From Plicaturopsis crispa FD-325 SS-3 (lineage: Eukaryota; Basidiomycota; Agaricomycetes; Amylocorticiales; Amylocorticiaceae), in contig KN832567.1 in NCBI GenBank assembly GCA_000827205.1, forward strand, positions 763,324 through 827,323: a DNA stretch of 64,000 bases. The letters are read 5' to 3'. Below, piece after piece: positions 44,730 to 55,884 of this stretch; within the stretch, counting starts at the first letter, position 1, and the number at the start of each line of letters is the position of its first letter. Made by a program: the position numbers and the translations under genes. The notes beneath the pieces are model-generated. The model did not search any database and was not told the origin of the DNA. It saw nothing but the letters and a program-made list of their open reading frames with translations.

Positions 44730-47700
44730 TCACGCATTTCCTGGCCAAGTATCCTGGCCAAAAAGGCCCTTGGTTGTCCAGTATCTGACCCAGGCCCTCG
44801 CGTCTTCTTTCCCAAGGGACCGAGCGCTAGCTATAGCGGGGCTGATACCCTGCATCTTGTCAGTCGAGAGAGTCGGTATTCCACACGCCTCCACATTCGT
44901 TTGGCCGCCTGTACGCACGAGCGCGTCCGCGCTACTCAATGCACGGAAAAACTCGAGGAGTTTGATGGCGGGCTACCATGGAGGCACGACAATGAGCAAG
45001 GAGTAGCTCGCGGGAATGGGACGAGAAAACTCACGATACGCTGTATATCCTCTTCGGAGGCGTTCTTCGCACGTTCCTCTAACTTGGAGAACCAGGACGC
45101 GAAGGGCACCAGAGGCAGGGCGGCGATCTGTATCTCGTCCGACAAGGCTTGGCCGATTGCATTTATCAAGAGACGCCATTCCACGGGCTTGGGATGGACC
45201 AGATTCGTCGCTGCGGGAGGCCGAGTCGTCGAGAATATGACGTCCAACACTCCCTGAGACACTACGGGCATTGAGATCCATGATGCAAGCTATATCCGTG
45301 ATGGTAAGTACGTCGATTCCACCCTGATCAAATCGTCACTCACTCCTTGTGCATCAGGAAGCGCGCCGAGCGCGATACTCGACTTGACGAAGATGGGGAC
45401 CCAATCCGTCGTGGACCAAGCACCGTTGGGATGCCCGCCGGCAACCTGCCCGATTCTAATGGACGTGGTTTGTAGACCACTTTCCGTGAGTATCTAAAGA
45501 TCGACCGGAGATGTCTCACTTAGCCGGCCGAGTCTCAGCTTCAAGGAAAGAAAGGACATACCCGTTCCGCGACGTACTTGGCTTCGCCGTATCCGGATCC
45601 AACGGCGAAGCTCGCGTCGTACTGGACCTCCTCCGGGTACACGCCGCGCGCACGGTCCCAGGACATTGTAGATCCTATAGACGACGTAAACGCGAAACGG
45701 AGGCTACTTGAATGAGGTGAAGCGAGGGCGAAGTCGACGAGGTTTCTCGTCCCGCGTATATTCGTTTCAAATGACGATAGGGCCAGGTTAAAATCAAGGC
45801 GCCATGCGTTGTGAATGATAGCGGTGGTGGACGCTAGAAGCTAAAGGCAGCAGTAAGAACATCGTACAACAGCACTTTGTGGTGTCTACTTACCTCGTCA
45901 TACACGCCACTTGGAAGGCCAAGTCGTTCTTGCGCGGCGTCACCCTCGACAAGAGAAAGCTTTTCGGATTTCAGAAAGTCGATATCGAATCCCTGGTCTT
46001 CAAAAGCAGCTGCCTGCCTGCTTAGCAAAGTAGAATCTCCGGAGGAGGGGCGATTGAAGGCGTATACTCGTGTGACGTCCGGATTCGTCAACAAAGAGGC
46101 CAGGAGGTGGGATCCCAATGCGCCAGTCGAGCCAGTGAGGAGCACAATTAGTTTATTGGCCAGTGGTCCATTTCGTGCCGGACCGCCCAAGCCCGACGAG
46201 TACTTCGTGATCATACTTTCTATCCTCGTTTTCCCTTCGTCCACTGTAGCGGCAATGCTTGGGTGCGCAACTAGGGCTGATATTTGAGCCGCAAGCTGAG
46301 TGAGTGTAGGATATGCGAAAATGATGTTCTGGGAGATGAGGCGGACTGCGGCCTTCGCGGAGTCATCTAGTGAAGATCGTAGGGCGCCAATAATGCGGTT
46401 TCGAAGGAAAGTTGCGCTCAGGCTGACCATAGGATGAGACAACGAGTAGAGGTTTGAAGAAAACATGCTTGCCTATCAAAGCCCTGCTCAAATAAGTCAA
46501 CCGTAGGTTGGACATCATGTCCTTGATTTATATCCTTCGCATGCTCGACCAAGAAATGCTCGATGTCAACTTCGGACCATGTCCGCGGAGGCTCAACAGC
46601 CTGCGCCGCAGTCGCAGCGGCCTCGATCGTGTCGTATCTCGAGTAGACGCATAATTAGGATCAATAAGACTCTAGCGCTAGAGACACTCACAATGCTTCA
46701 ATCTCGGGCTCGTACAATTTGATCGCGAGTTTTCTCGCCACAGTCCCCTTTACCGAGCGCGGCAAGGGCTTGTCACTTCGCACTGGGATGATCATCTCCT
46801 TGAAGATTCTGCTGAAGGCGGGTGCGTTTTCGTTCGCCTCCTCGACGGCAGACCTGAGGGAACAATCGTGCGTATTGAGATATTTGGAACATAGGATATG
46901 TTGTGTGTCACGCACCATATCTTGTTCCTAAATTCGGCCAGCGCGGCCTCATCGTTGACGTCGAACTCGTACTGGGGCTGTACAAGGACGCCAACTTGAT
47001 TTCGCTCGCGGCCGAACATGACAGCCTCGTTGACGAAGGGGCATGAGCGAATAGTACTCTCCATAGGCCCTGGCACAGTCTTTTCGCCAGACGCGAGGAT
47101 AAGGACGTCGTCTACGCGTCCAACTCTACTCCGTCTTATAAGTATATCGTTCCGCAATGTGGAGCAGGCACTCACATTCTGAAGAGGTCATCCTTTGTGG
47201 GATGCCTTTCAAAGAGATCCGAGGTGGCATACCCGCCAGGTATATTTTCCACGACCATCCTGTAGTCCGCGGTCGTCTGTCCCGACCGATACTAAGTAAT
47301 GGACCCGTGATATGACAGGTAGATGCGGACGCACCATGAGCTGTAGCTCGTACGTCCCATCGTGCTGGTCGATCCATCTGATGTCTGCCCGTCCTTTGTG
47401 GAATCGGATCCAATCCCAGTTACCTTCCTTCACATCACTCTCCCTGGGCAGCATATACGTTGGCGACCCGACCTCCGTAGCACCGTAAACGGTTTGAATG
47501 GTGACTCCAGCGTTTACCAGAGAATGACCCTTCGCGACAGGCAAAGGGCCACCACCAAATCCCTGCGACACATCACATCAGCTGGTAGTCCCCTTCGAGA
47601 AAGAAGGCGGCCGTACGACAAATTCCAATGTCTTAAGATACTCGATGGCTTCCTTTGATTGCTCCCAGGCCTCTATGAAAGTGGGGACAACGAGAATCGC

Positions 47701-48682
47701 ATTACACTTGTTTCTCCGGAGGTGGTCGAGTACGTTGTCGCTAGTCGGAATAATTGGATGGGCGTGCGAGCCTTGCTCTGAGGTGGGTGGGTACAAGGCA
47801 ATGCCCTTCAAGGCAAACGACGGAATGTACAATTGCATGAACACCCCAAAAGCATGGAAAGGAGGGAGCGGCATGGCGCCGAAACGCAGGGGAGGATTAC
47901 TCCTGTCTCTGATGTCCGTGAGCGTAGCTAGAAAAAAAGATAGATAAAGGTCAGAATTAAGGGCACTGGAATGTTGGTAACGCACGAAAGGATGACCACT
48001 GCATGACTGCCTGATTCGTTTGAGGAATGGGCTTTGGAAACCCAGTGCTTCCCGACGAATGGATATAATGTGTTACATCGGAGAGCTTTGCGGGTTTGTT
48101 AGGGGGATACTTGACGAAAGGATAGTCGGCACTCTCAGCGCCTAATTGGGGGTATATTGCGTCGAGGGATGGGATCTCGTTTACGGCCAACTCAAATGGG
48201 TCACTAGCAGACGCGATTTCAGAGATGACTTCGTCGATGAGCGCACGGAGCGACGGGGTAATGAGGATCTCGCGACAAGATGTCTTCCTCAACATGCTTA
48301 TCACCGCAGCAGGCGAGTTGCGTGGTGATATTGGAAATGCCTGTCATAATTGGTACCTCCCATTCTTGAGAGTAACATCAAGTACGCGCACCACTAGACC
48401 AGCGACAATGATACCCATGGTGACTGCCTGATAAACGATATTATCTGCGTTTGCGATGATGGATACGACCCGACCATCTTCGCCCGTGCGATTAGGCCTG
48501 ATGATGTGTGCGACTCGGTGGGCCGCTCGCGAAAACTCGAGATGCGAGATTGTGGTGACCTTGTCGGAACCATCCCTAGAGAAATAATAGAAGGGAGCAT
48601 GGGGGTTATTGTCCAAGTTGAAGTTGACTATGTCGCGAAATAGGACGGGATCGGATGCAGGTGGGAAAACGGGGTGAGCCAT
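44730..48682 (-). CDS. NRPS-like adenylate-forming reductase (A-T-R)
   Basis: Activates an aryl or amino acid as its adenylate, loads it on a phosphopantetheine arm and releases it as an aldehyde or alcohol. Starts MAHPVFPPASDPVLF (an in-frame Met at 48745 is possible). Adenylation domain: IHSSGSTGFPKPIPQTN (ATP loop), FHAFGVFMQLYIPSF, TVYGATEVGSPTY, YATSDLFERHP, LFRMVGRVDDVLILASGEK, and near its end LPRSVKGTVARKLAIK with the catalytic Lys. Carrier domain: the intron at 46472-46423 has a GC donor and splits the Ser codon of GFDSLSATFLRNRI, the phosphopantetheine site. Reductase domain: VLLTGSTGALGSHLLASLL (NADPH loop), AIIHNAWRLDFNL, SIGSTMSWDR, GYGEAKYVAERI with YxxxK, SIRIGQVAGGHPNG. The end is WVRYWTTKGLFGQ. 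Domain order fits the CAR/Lys2-like family. The substrate is not known, and no other biosynthetic genes are next to it. Confidence 0.93.
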
Positions 48683-50610
48683 GTCTTTCGAAGTCTTGGT
48701 TAGACTATTCGCAGAGGTATTTGGCAGACAGCGGAGGTAAGACATACGCTAGACATATGTGAGCGAGACTTCCACGCGATGCCATCTGCCGCGATTCAGG
48801 CGCTATGGCGTCCGGACTACAGCTGGATGGTAGCGATATGGTACCGCGCTAAGTGCCGCTGCGCCGCACCGGGGCTGTTTGATTTTCCGATGCACAACAT
48901 GGCGTTTATCGCATATCGCCCAGAAGGAACCGCCAGGAACATTACGGCCAGGATCCGAGGAACGTTTTGCGGTGCGGAAAGTAGACAGAGAACAAGAAAT
49001 GTAGCCACGTTGATTCACAAAGAAGACGCAAATCAGGGGCTAATCAATACAGCACTTTCCAAAAATGGACGTCCGTGTGTTCGTTTAGATCGTCCGTTGA
49101 TTCTGATTCCTCCTCGTAGATTCGACAAGTTTCGAGGCCACAAGGTCGACGTCCTATCTATTAATCTGCGGTAACTTCCTGCCATTCTGCCGACTAGTGA
49201 CCGCTATGCGGTGATAAATTCCTCTGATTTGCACCATTCGGGTGTCGGCAACACTCATTTCGCACCATTACCGCTGCAATATAGGGCTCATCCAATGACG
49301 GCTCTCCTTCACGAGCATACTTAGTCGGTCATTTTCAGCACTGCGCACTCTAATCGAAGGTCCCGGATAATCCCAGGCATCCAGCATGAACTGGAATGTG
49401 TTGATCACTATGACGCTAAGTACATTTTTTCTCGTTCGTTCATCATCAGTACCAGGCTATACTACAGCCTCCCCGTGAGGCTCAACCATAGGCACTTGAA
49501 TGCCACCCGATCTTGGACATGCCAAGAATCGGCGCTCGGTATATGCTGTTGCCGGGCAATCTCTTCAGGTAAGTAATTGCTTACACGCATCGTACTCGAT
49601 CTTCTGTGTCGCTCATGCGCCGAGGAACCCCCTGGAGCCGCTAGCGCCATGCCTATCAATGTAGACGGCGGCCTCATACCGAGAGGAAGATCCGCTGTTT
49701 TGTTGACAGGATCAGAATACCACCCCGTTTCGTGAAAGCCTCAGCCGTATCGTATACGCCGTGACATCGCATCATATCTCGCTACTCGATAGCACATCAT
49801 ATCAACTCGAATGGACGGATCTTCATGCGTGTCTTGTGTTGAAGAAATCAGTGCGGGTCTAAAGTATGACCGTACCCAAACATACCCAACTCAATAGCAT
49901 GTAGGGACGGATGAAGCAGACACCAGATTGCTGAACCAACTTCATACGACTTTGTGGCGCTTGATTAGGTCCGCGGCTTTGAACTCGTCCTGGTAAGTAT
50001 GAGTAGCTCCATCAGAGTTCAATATAATACTTACCGTTAATCCTCTGATCCGTTATTTAAACTTCAAGGGCCGACTTCCAGGGCAGCGAAGCACCGAGTT
50101 TACCTGGTTGCGCTGATTGGAAAAACACGCTCTTAATCAATCTCGACTTGATCTTGACCTCCTACTCAATCAATGCTAGCAACATCGTGTGTGCGTATCG
50201 CGTCAGAAAAATGGGATCCGGTCATCCTTCAAATCCGACTCGGAGTGAAACGATGCTGTTCACGATCTAGGTGGTCTCAATTTACCAGGATTTCACCCAT
50301 TTCCCTGTACATGCTACTGGTAAGTAGCAATTTATCGTGAAGACTAGCGACCAGACGGATCAGGGTAGACTCAACCCTTCAAATGCTCGCAGACCGCGAT
50401 GCCGCGAGAATCCAGCAAGAGGTATACGTCGCGGGTCGCGACCGTGCGGAATACAAAGTGGTCGACGACTCGGAGGTGATGCGATCAGGTTCCATTTCAG
50501 AGCGGTCCTCAAGGGAGCCAGTACTGGTCCCTAATAAATGGGAGGCGATAGCACGCCAATGCCGCTTGCTTTCGCGTCGCTTCCCTCCGTACACCCGTGG
50601 CACAACGACA
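48683..50610. other. 1.9-kb intergenic region
   Basis: Between the NRPS-like start and the hydrolase start (divergent promoters). Only short, unremarkable frames. No TIR, TSD or RNA gene could be supported. Confidence 0.4.
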
Positions 50611-52260
50611 ATGGCCCCCATACCCGCCCCAGAGAAGATTATCCCGTCCGTCACATTGCACCCACGCACCTTCCACGATCTGCTCCCGCTGCTCGCCCCG
50701 CCCGTGGGCCTAGCGGACTACCCCGCGCTCCCGTCCCCGCCCCGGCCGCCCTTATTCACCGCGAGCTACACGCTCTCCACGCACATTCTGCCCGCTGCTT
50801 TTCCCCGCGCACCGTCCGCGCAATGGACGCCGCCTTCCGGGGGCAAGGCAGACAAAGCAGCGGCATTGGAGGCGTGCGCGTACATGTCAGAGCGGAAGGA
50901 GCGCGCGGAGCGGGACGAGGATGTAGGGCCCGCGCGGAATGAAGTGCTGTGGACCGTGTGCAACCGGTATGCGAGACGCAGAAGGACGAGCACGGGCCTA
51001 ACGCTCGTGCTTGTGCATGGCGTGGGCACACACAAGGAGGTACGCCCTCTACACGTACGTGTAGCGGGTAGCGATGGTTGACCAGAGCGCGACAGACTTG
51101 GGAACCAACCTTACAGAGCTTGCTCGCCCGAGCGTCTGGTGATATCGAGGAGGTCTGGGCTCTCGACTGCGTTCAGCACGGCGACAGCGCGTTGGTCAAT
51201 GACGCCAATCTGGGTGATATATGTGAGTCGCGTAATAGTTGTCGAATGCCTGAAAATGCTGACTTACCGGAGTCGACTTGGGGGACTACTCCCGCGACGT
51301 GACCAACTTCCTGCTCTACCACCTCCCGGAAAAGTCTACCGCAGACGCACCTGTAAATCTACCTCGGCTGCCCGAGCGCACCGCGGCACAGCGTCGCCTC
51401 GCCGGATTTACCCAGCGTAAAGTAATCGGCGTAGCGCACTCGATCGGCTCTGTGTCCTTGTGAGCATATACTCAAAATCTGTCAGTAGGTATATCAGGGT
51501 TGATGCGGCTATGACAGCGTCTATTCAGCGCACGCCTTTCCTAAGTTGTTCGACTCGCTCGTTTTGATAGATCCAATGATCATGCCCGAATACGTTCGCT
51601 ATCTCGACGCACACAGGAAATTCGAGGCGATGTGCTTGCGGCGCCAATGGCTTTGGGAGACAAGGTGAGCACGCACTTTGATTGGATACGGAATTCACAA
51701 CTTACGAACGTGGATGATGCAAGGGAGCAAGCAGAGCGAGCGGTCGCAACGGGAGGGTATTACCAGGCGTGGTCGAACTCTGGGCGCGCCGTATTCAATA
51801 AATTCGCACTCATCGACACACCTGAAGGCCAGACCAAGCTGAAAGCGCACCCATGGCACGTACGTCGTCCCACTTCCGCTACCACATCCTCTTCCGCAGA
51901 CCTGACACCCCATTCAGGAGGTAACCATGCTCCTCGAGCGGCGTGCCGTCTACGAGACATGGGAGCTCCTCGCGCACATCCCCCCGACAGTCCCGATACA
52001 CTGGATATGGGGCGCGACGAGCACGCGGTCCGGGGGGAGCGTCGCGCAGGCGCAGACGAGCTGGCGGCGCGGCGCGGTGGACAGTAACGACGCGCTGCCG
52101 GGCGTGGGGCATATGGTGCCACAGGAGGCGCCGGAAGGCCTTGGTGAGCGGTTATTGTGATATTGTGCGTGATCGTGCGGCTGACGGGTTGTGTGTAGCG
52201 GGGGCGTTGGGGGAGTTCTTGGAGACGCGCTATGGGGGACTGCAGGCGAGTAAGCTTTGA
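50611..52260 (+). CDS. Peroxisomal alpha/beta hydrolase (Lpx1-like)
   Basis: Hydrolase, probably an esterase or lipase, sent to peroxisomes. The start MAPIPAPEKIIPSV is the first Met after an in-frame but poor leader. Multi-exon. Features: LTLVLVHGVGTHKETW (oxyanion-hole HG motif), VWALDCVQHGDSALVND, FDWGDYSRDVTNFL, nucleophile elbow VIGVAHSIGS, SLVLIDPMIMP, then a C-terminal exon with a likely acid and His in GVGHMVPQEAPE. The protein ends LQASKL. The terminal SKL is a classical PTS1 signal. Yeast Lpx1 has the same layout and signal, which makes a related role plausible; the substrate is not shown. Convergent with the methyltransferase. Confidence 0.88.
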
Positions 52261-52387
52261 GCGGCTGCACATACGAGGGGTACAATGTAGTCTATATTCA
52301 ACGGTCAAAGATCTACGGTACATGCATTTATCTGTAGAGCGATTGTGAGTAAGCATCGAGTGCAGACCGTATGCTGAGAGCGCACCT

Positions 52388-53383
52388 TCATGCCCTCCTG
52401 GCCAATATCAACGCAACGGGCCACTCGATCTCAATCTCATCCCCAGTCGCGCCCGCGGCCTTGGCCTCGTTTTGTAACGACTTCACGAGCCGCTGCGCGA
52501 TATCGCCGTCTGGGTTCTTGAGATCCTCGGGGTGGCGCTCGTGATACGTGTGCAGCGAGCTCCACGTACGGAGGTACGGCAGCAGGTCCGCCCAGGCCAT
52601 CTTCTTGCGCAGGATGACGGGCAGCGGCGAGGGCAGGTCCGGGTAGTGGTCACCTGCGCGAACAGTCAGTCGACGCGACGTGGAGAGAAGGACGCGACGC
52701 ACCGCTGAAGTACACGCGCTTGAACTCGGAGAACTTGTCCGGGAGGACGTCGGTGGCGCTGGGGACGCCGCGGAGATGCCCGTCGAGGAGCGAGCGTCCG
52801 GGCTGCTGCCAGTACGGGCCGAGCGTGTCGGGGCCTTGTGCGTACGCGTTGATGAGCGGGCCCAGGGTGGGGTAGCGCGTGAAACGGAACTCGGAGTATA
52901 TCTGCGGATCCGTCGTCAGTTTCGCGACGCGACGCAGTATGCGACACGCACCCAGTACGCGGCGCTGCCGTTCTTCCTGAGGACGCGGGCGGTCTCTGGC
53001 CACATCTTCTTCCAGTCGAACCAGTGGCAGGCCTGTGCGGCGACCATGAGATCGACGCTGCCGTCGGGGAGGAAGCTGAGGTCCTCCGCGGCGGACTGCA
53101 CAAACTCGAACTGGCCGGTGCCGTCGAGCGAGCGCGCCTTGAGGGTCTCGCGGGCGCCTGCGATCATGCCTGCGCTTGGATCGACGCCGACGACGCGCTT
53201 GAATGGCGTCAGCTCTGTCGTTGCCTGACCAGTGCCGCAGCCCAGATCGACAGCAGTGTCCCAGCGTGCGCCGGGCGAGCTTCCGTGGTACTTGAAGACG
53301 TAGTCGTAGAGCTGGCGAGGGTACGACGGTCGGAATGCCGCGTAGGAGACTGTGTTAAACGTTGACTTTGCAAAAGTAGCCAT
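52388..53383 (-). CDS. SAM-dependent methyltransferase (Crg1/Tmt1-like)
   Basis: Class I (Rossmann) methyltransferase, small-molecule type. Three or so exons. Starts MATFAKSTFNTVSYAAFRPS, then the SAM motif I AVDLGCGTGQATTEL, the acidic loop VVGVDPSAGMI, and the motif-II region FVQSAAEDLSFLPDGSVDL followed by AQACHWFDW. C-terminal parts: YSEFRFTRYPTLGPLINAY, LPVILRKKMAWADLLPYLRT, WSSLHTYHERHPED, ending EWPVALILARRA. The motifs are those of yeast Crg1 and Tmt1, acting on small acids or toxic lipids such as cantharidin. The real substrate here is unknown. Confidence 0.9.
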
Positions 53384-54448
53384 CCTTGTGGTATGGTACG
53401 GTGTACGCTCGAGTTTGAGCTAGTCGGTGGTGGACGTTGAGAGTAGAGGACCGGACTCGCTGGCTGGTTTTGTGCAGCAGCTTCGGTCTTGTTTCGGGCA
53501 TAACTTCTGCATAGATATTGATGGCCATCGATATTATTGGTTTCTGAGCATGCAAGTGGCGTACGCAACCCTGAATCCTTGTCACGGGTTGATCCAGACA
53601 GCGGAAAGTTGACAGAGAGGAAGAGAAAGGACTTGCTTTGGGTTGCCACTCCAGCCGTAAGATAGGACCCCGCCTTGTCGGTTCATATGTCCGATCCCAA
53701 ACCAACTGATTTGGACGTTTTTTGGGCCTGGCGTTTCAGCCAAGTCCGGGCTTTCCGGCGGTAAGCTCACGAGTCCCTGGCGATTTTCGGACCAACATAG
53801 CCTTGGACAACAGTGCACGAGCACCGTCAAGTTGCCTTCAAGTCGTCGCGGATTTTTTTTCGGCCGGCTTCGCCGCCCATATGTTTGAGAGGTTTATGGT
53901 GGCCCAATTTCCGGGCCAACGCGATCGGAGCCCGGCCGATAACATATCTCTCATGTTCGGACCAGATTTAGATGTAAGACCTCCGCCAGCTAGTCAGATT
54001 TTCAGGCCTGTGGCATCGGAGGTCATGACGCCAAAGTAAAAATTTCGGGCTGCCGACATCGAGGCTTTGCTAGGCAGGGTCCTCATAAGCCTCCTGGGTG
54101 AGAATCTATCGGAGAAATCGGCTTTGAAACCGGCTATCGACTCTTGAAGCCTGAGGTCTGAGGGTGGACTCAATGTTTCGGAATATAATACTATGTGATC
54201 AGGTGAGGGTACACATGTACCGTACGACGTACTTACAAGTTGTGTGATTTCTTGGAAAGCAATGAGCTTGAACGCGTTGAACGTTGAACACTGAATGGTT
54301 TTGTGTTTTGACGCCGCAAAATATAATGTTTGACGCCGCAAAATACGATGGCTTCCAATTTCCGCATGCGATCTTCCCCGCATCAGTAAATTGAGCTGAT
54401 GTGATTGGCTCGGCAGCCACCGGCTACATCCGACCCGAATTCATGCGA
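53384..54448. other. Intergenic region upstream of the methyltransferase
   Basis: 1.06 kb with no recognisable gene. It contains a short tandem repeat at about 54309-54350: two near-copies of TTTGACGCCGCAAAATA. GC-rich palindromic stretches such as CCGGGCTTTCCGG occur around 53745-53760. Confidence 0.4.
54309..54350 (+). repeat. Two-copy tandem repeat, unit TTTGACGCCGCAAAATA plus 4 nt
   Basis: Two adjacent near-identical copies of a 21-nt unit (TTTGACGCCGCAAAATAYRATG type). Function unknown. Confidence 0.6.
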
Positions 54449-54456
54449 CACTTGCC
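54449..54456 (+). repeat. Left 8-bp target-site duplication CACTTGCC
   Basis: Identical to 55783-55790 and directly next to the terminal inverted repeat of the element 54457-55782. Confidence 0.88.
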
Positions 54457-55782
54457 AGGACCCCCGAATATTAGGCTAAATGCCGTTTGAATCATCCGGG
54501 CAAAATTTGCACTTTTCGCCCGAAGGCCATATGCCATCCGGGCAAAAATCTTGCCCTCTGCAAGGGAGGCCATGTCGCGTCCGGGCAAAATTTTTGCAGG
54601 GGGAAGTGGCGGCGCCTGCGGCGCCGCCACCAAAATTTTTGCGCGTATGCACGTGACCTTTCGGGTGGGTAAAGCGCCCGAAAAGGCAATAAGGCCAGTT
54701 GCCATCCGGGCAAAATGGGATCCGTCCCTCGCAAATCATCCGGGCAAAAAAATCAAGCTTTTGCGATTTTCATAACGGCATTTACCCTNNNNNNNNNNNN
54801 NNNNNNNNNNNNNNNNNNNNNNNNNNNNNNNNNNNNNNNNNNNNNNNNNNNNNNNNNNNNNNNNNNNNNNNNNNNNNNNNNNNNNNNNNNNNNNNNNNNN
54901 NNNNNNNNNNNNNNNNNNNNNNNNNNNNNNNNNNNNNNNNNNNNNNNNNNNNNNNNNNNNNNNNNNNNNNNNNNNNNNNNNNNNNNNNNNNNNNNNNNNN
55001 NNNNNNNNNNNNNNNNNNNNNNNNNNNNNNNNNNNNNNNNNNNNNNNNNNNNNNNNNNNNNNNNNNNNNNNNNNNNNNNNNNNNNNNNNNNNNNNNNNNN
55101 NNNNNNNNNNNNNNNNNNNNNNNNNNNNNNNNNNNNNNNNNNNNNNNNNNNNNNNNNNNNNNNNNNNNNNNNNNNNNNNNNNNNNNNNNNNNNNNNNNNN
55201 NNNNNNNNNNNNNNNNNNNNNNNNNNNNNNNNNNNNNNNNNNNNNNNNNNNNNNNNNNNNNNNNNNNNNNNNNNNNNNNNNNNNNNNNNNNNNNNNNNNN
55301 NNNNNNNNNNNNNNNNNNNNNNNNNNNNNNNNNNNNNNNNNNNNNNNNNNNNNNNNNNNNNNNNNNNNNNNNNNNNNNNNNNNNNNNNNNNNNNNNNNNN
55401 NNNNNNNNNNNNNNNNNNNNNNNNNNNNNNNNNNNNNNNNNNNNNNNNNNNNNNNNNNNNNNNNNNNNNNNNNNNNNNNNNNNNNNNNNNNNNNNNNNNN
55501 NNNNNNNNNNNNNNNNNNNNNNNNNNNNNNNNNNNNNNNNNNNNNNNNAGCCATGTCGCGTCCGGGCAAAAATTTTGCAGGGGAAAGGGGCGGCGCCGCA
55601 GGCGCCGCCACCAAAATTTTGCGCGTATGCACGTGACTTTCGGGTGGGTAAAGCGCCCGAAAAGGCAATAAGGCCAGTTGCCATCCGGGCAAAATGGGAT
55701 CCGTCCCTCGCAAATCATCCGGGCAAAAAAATCAGCTTTTGCGATTTTCATAACGGCATTTACCCTAATATTCGGGGGTCCT
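54457..55782. mobile_element. MITE-like DNA transposon with 8-bp TSD (contains assembly gap)
   Basis: Starts AGGACCCCCGAATATTAG and ends with its inverse; the inverted repeat runs about 33 bp with one or two differences. Flanked by CACTTGCC duplications. As assembled it is 1326 bp including 760 Ns. Inside, TCCGGGCAAAA occurs at least five times. A GGCGGCGCC-rich palindrome is also present. No protein is encoded. The about 230 bp just before the gap and just after it are nearly the same sequence in the same direction, ending in the same bases (AACGGCATTTACCCT). So either the element holds an internal direct repeat or the gap is an artefact and the real element is only about 0.35 kb. Its right end is 102 bases before the SDHB start codon. 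hAT or KDZ-type by TSD length. Confidence 0.86.
54789..55548. other. Assembly gap (760 N)
   Basis: Run of N inside the transposon at 54457-55782. Its true size is uncertain because the two flanks repeat each other. Confidence 0.99.
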
Positions 55783-55790
55783 CACTTGCC
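55783..55790 (+). repeat. Right 8-bp target-site duplication CACTTGCC
   Basis: Second copy of the duplication flanking the transposon 54457-55782. Confidence 0.88.
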
Positions 55791-55884
55791 CCGCCAACGC
55801 TCAAGCCGACCAAAACATTTGTTTCCACTTTCCTTCATCTCCTCGAGCTCGCCGTCGTCGTCGCCGTCAACGTCGCCGCCAACA

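Noticed and set aside
44730-53383. Secondary-metabolite gene cluster around the NRPS-like enzyme
   Set aside because: The neighbours are PEX19, a mitochondrial carrier, a hydrolase and a methyltransferase. A methyltransferase near an NRPS-like gene is tempting, but no terpene, PKS, P450 or transporter gene lies with it, and 1.9 kb separates it from the hydrolase.
53600-54020. Possible GC-rich transposon remnant upstream of the methyltransferase
   Set aside because: Palindromic words are present but no terminal repeats or target duplication could be found.
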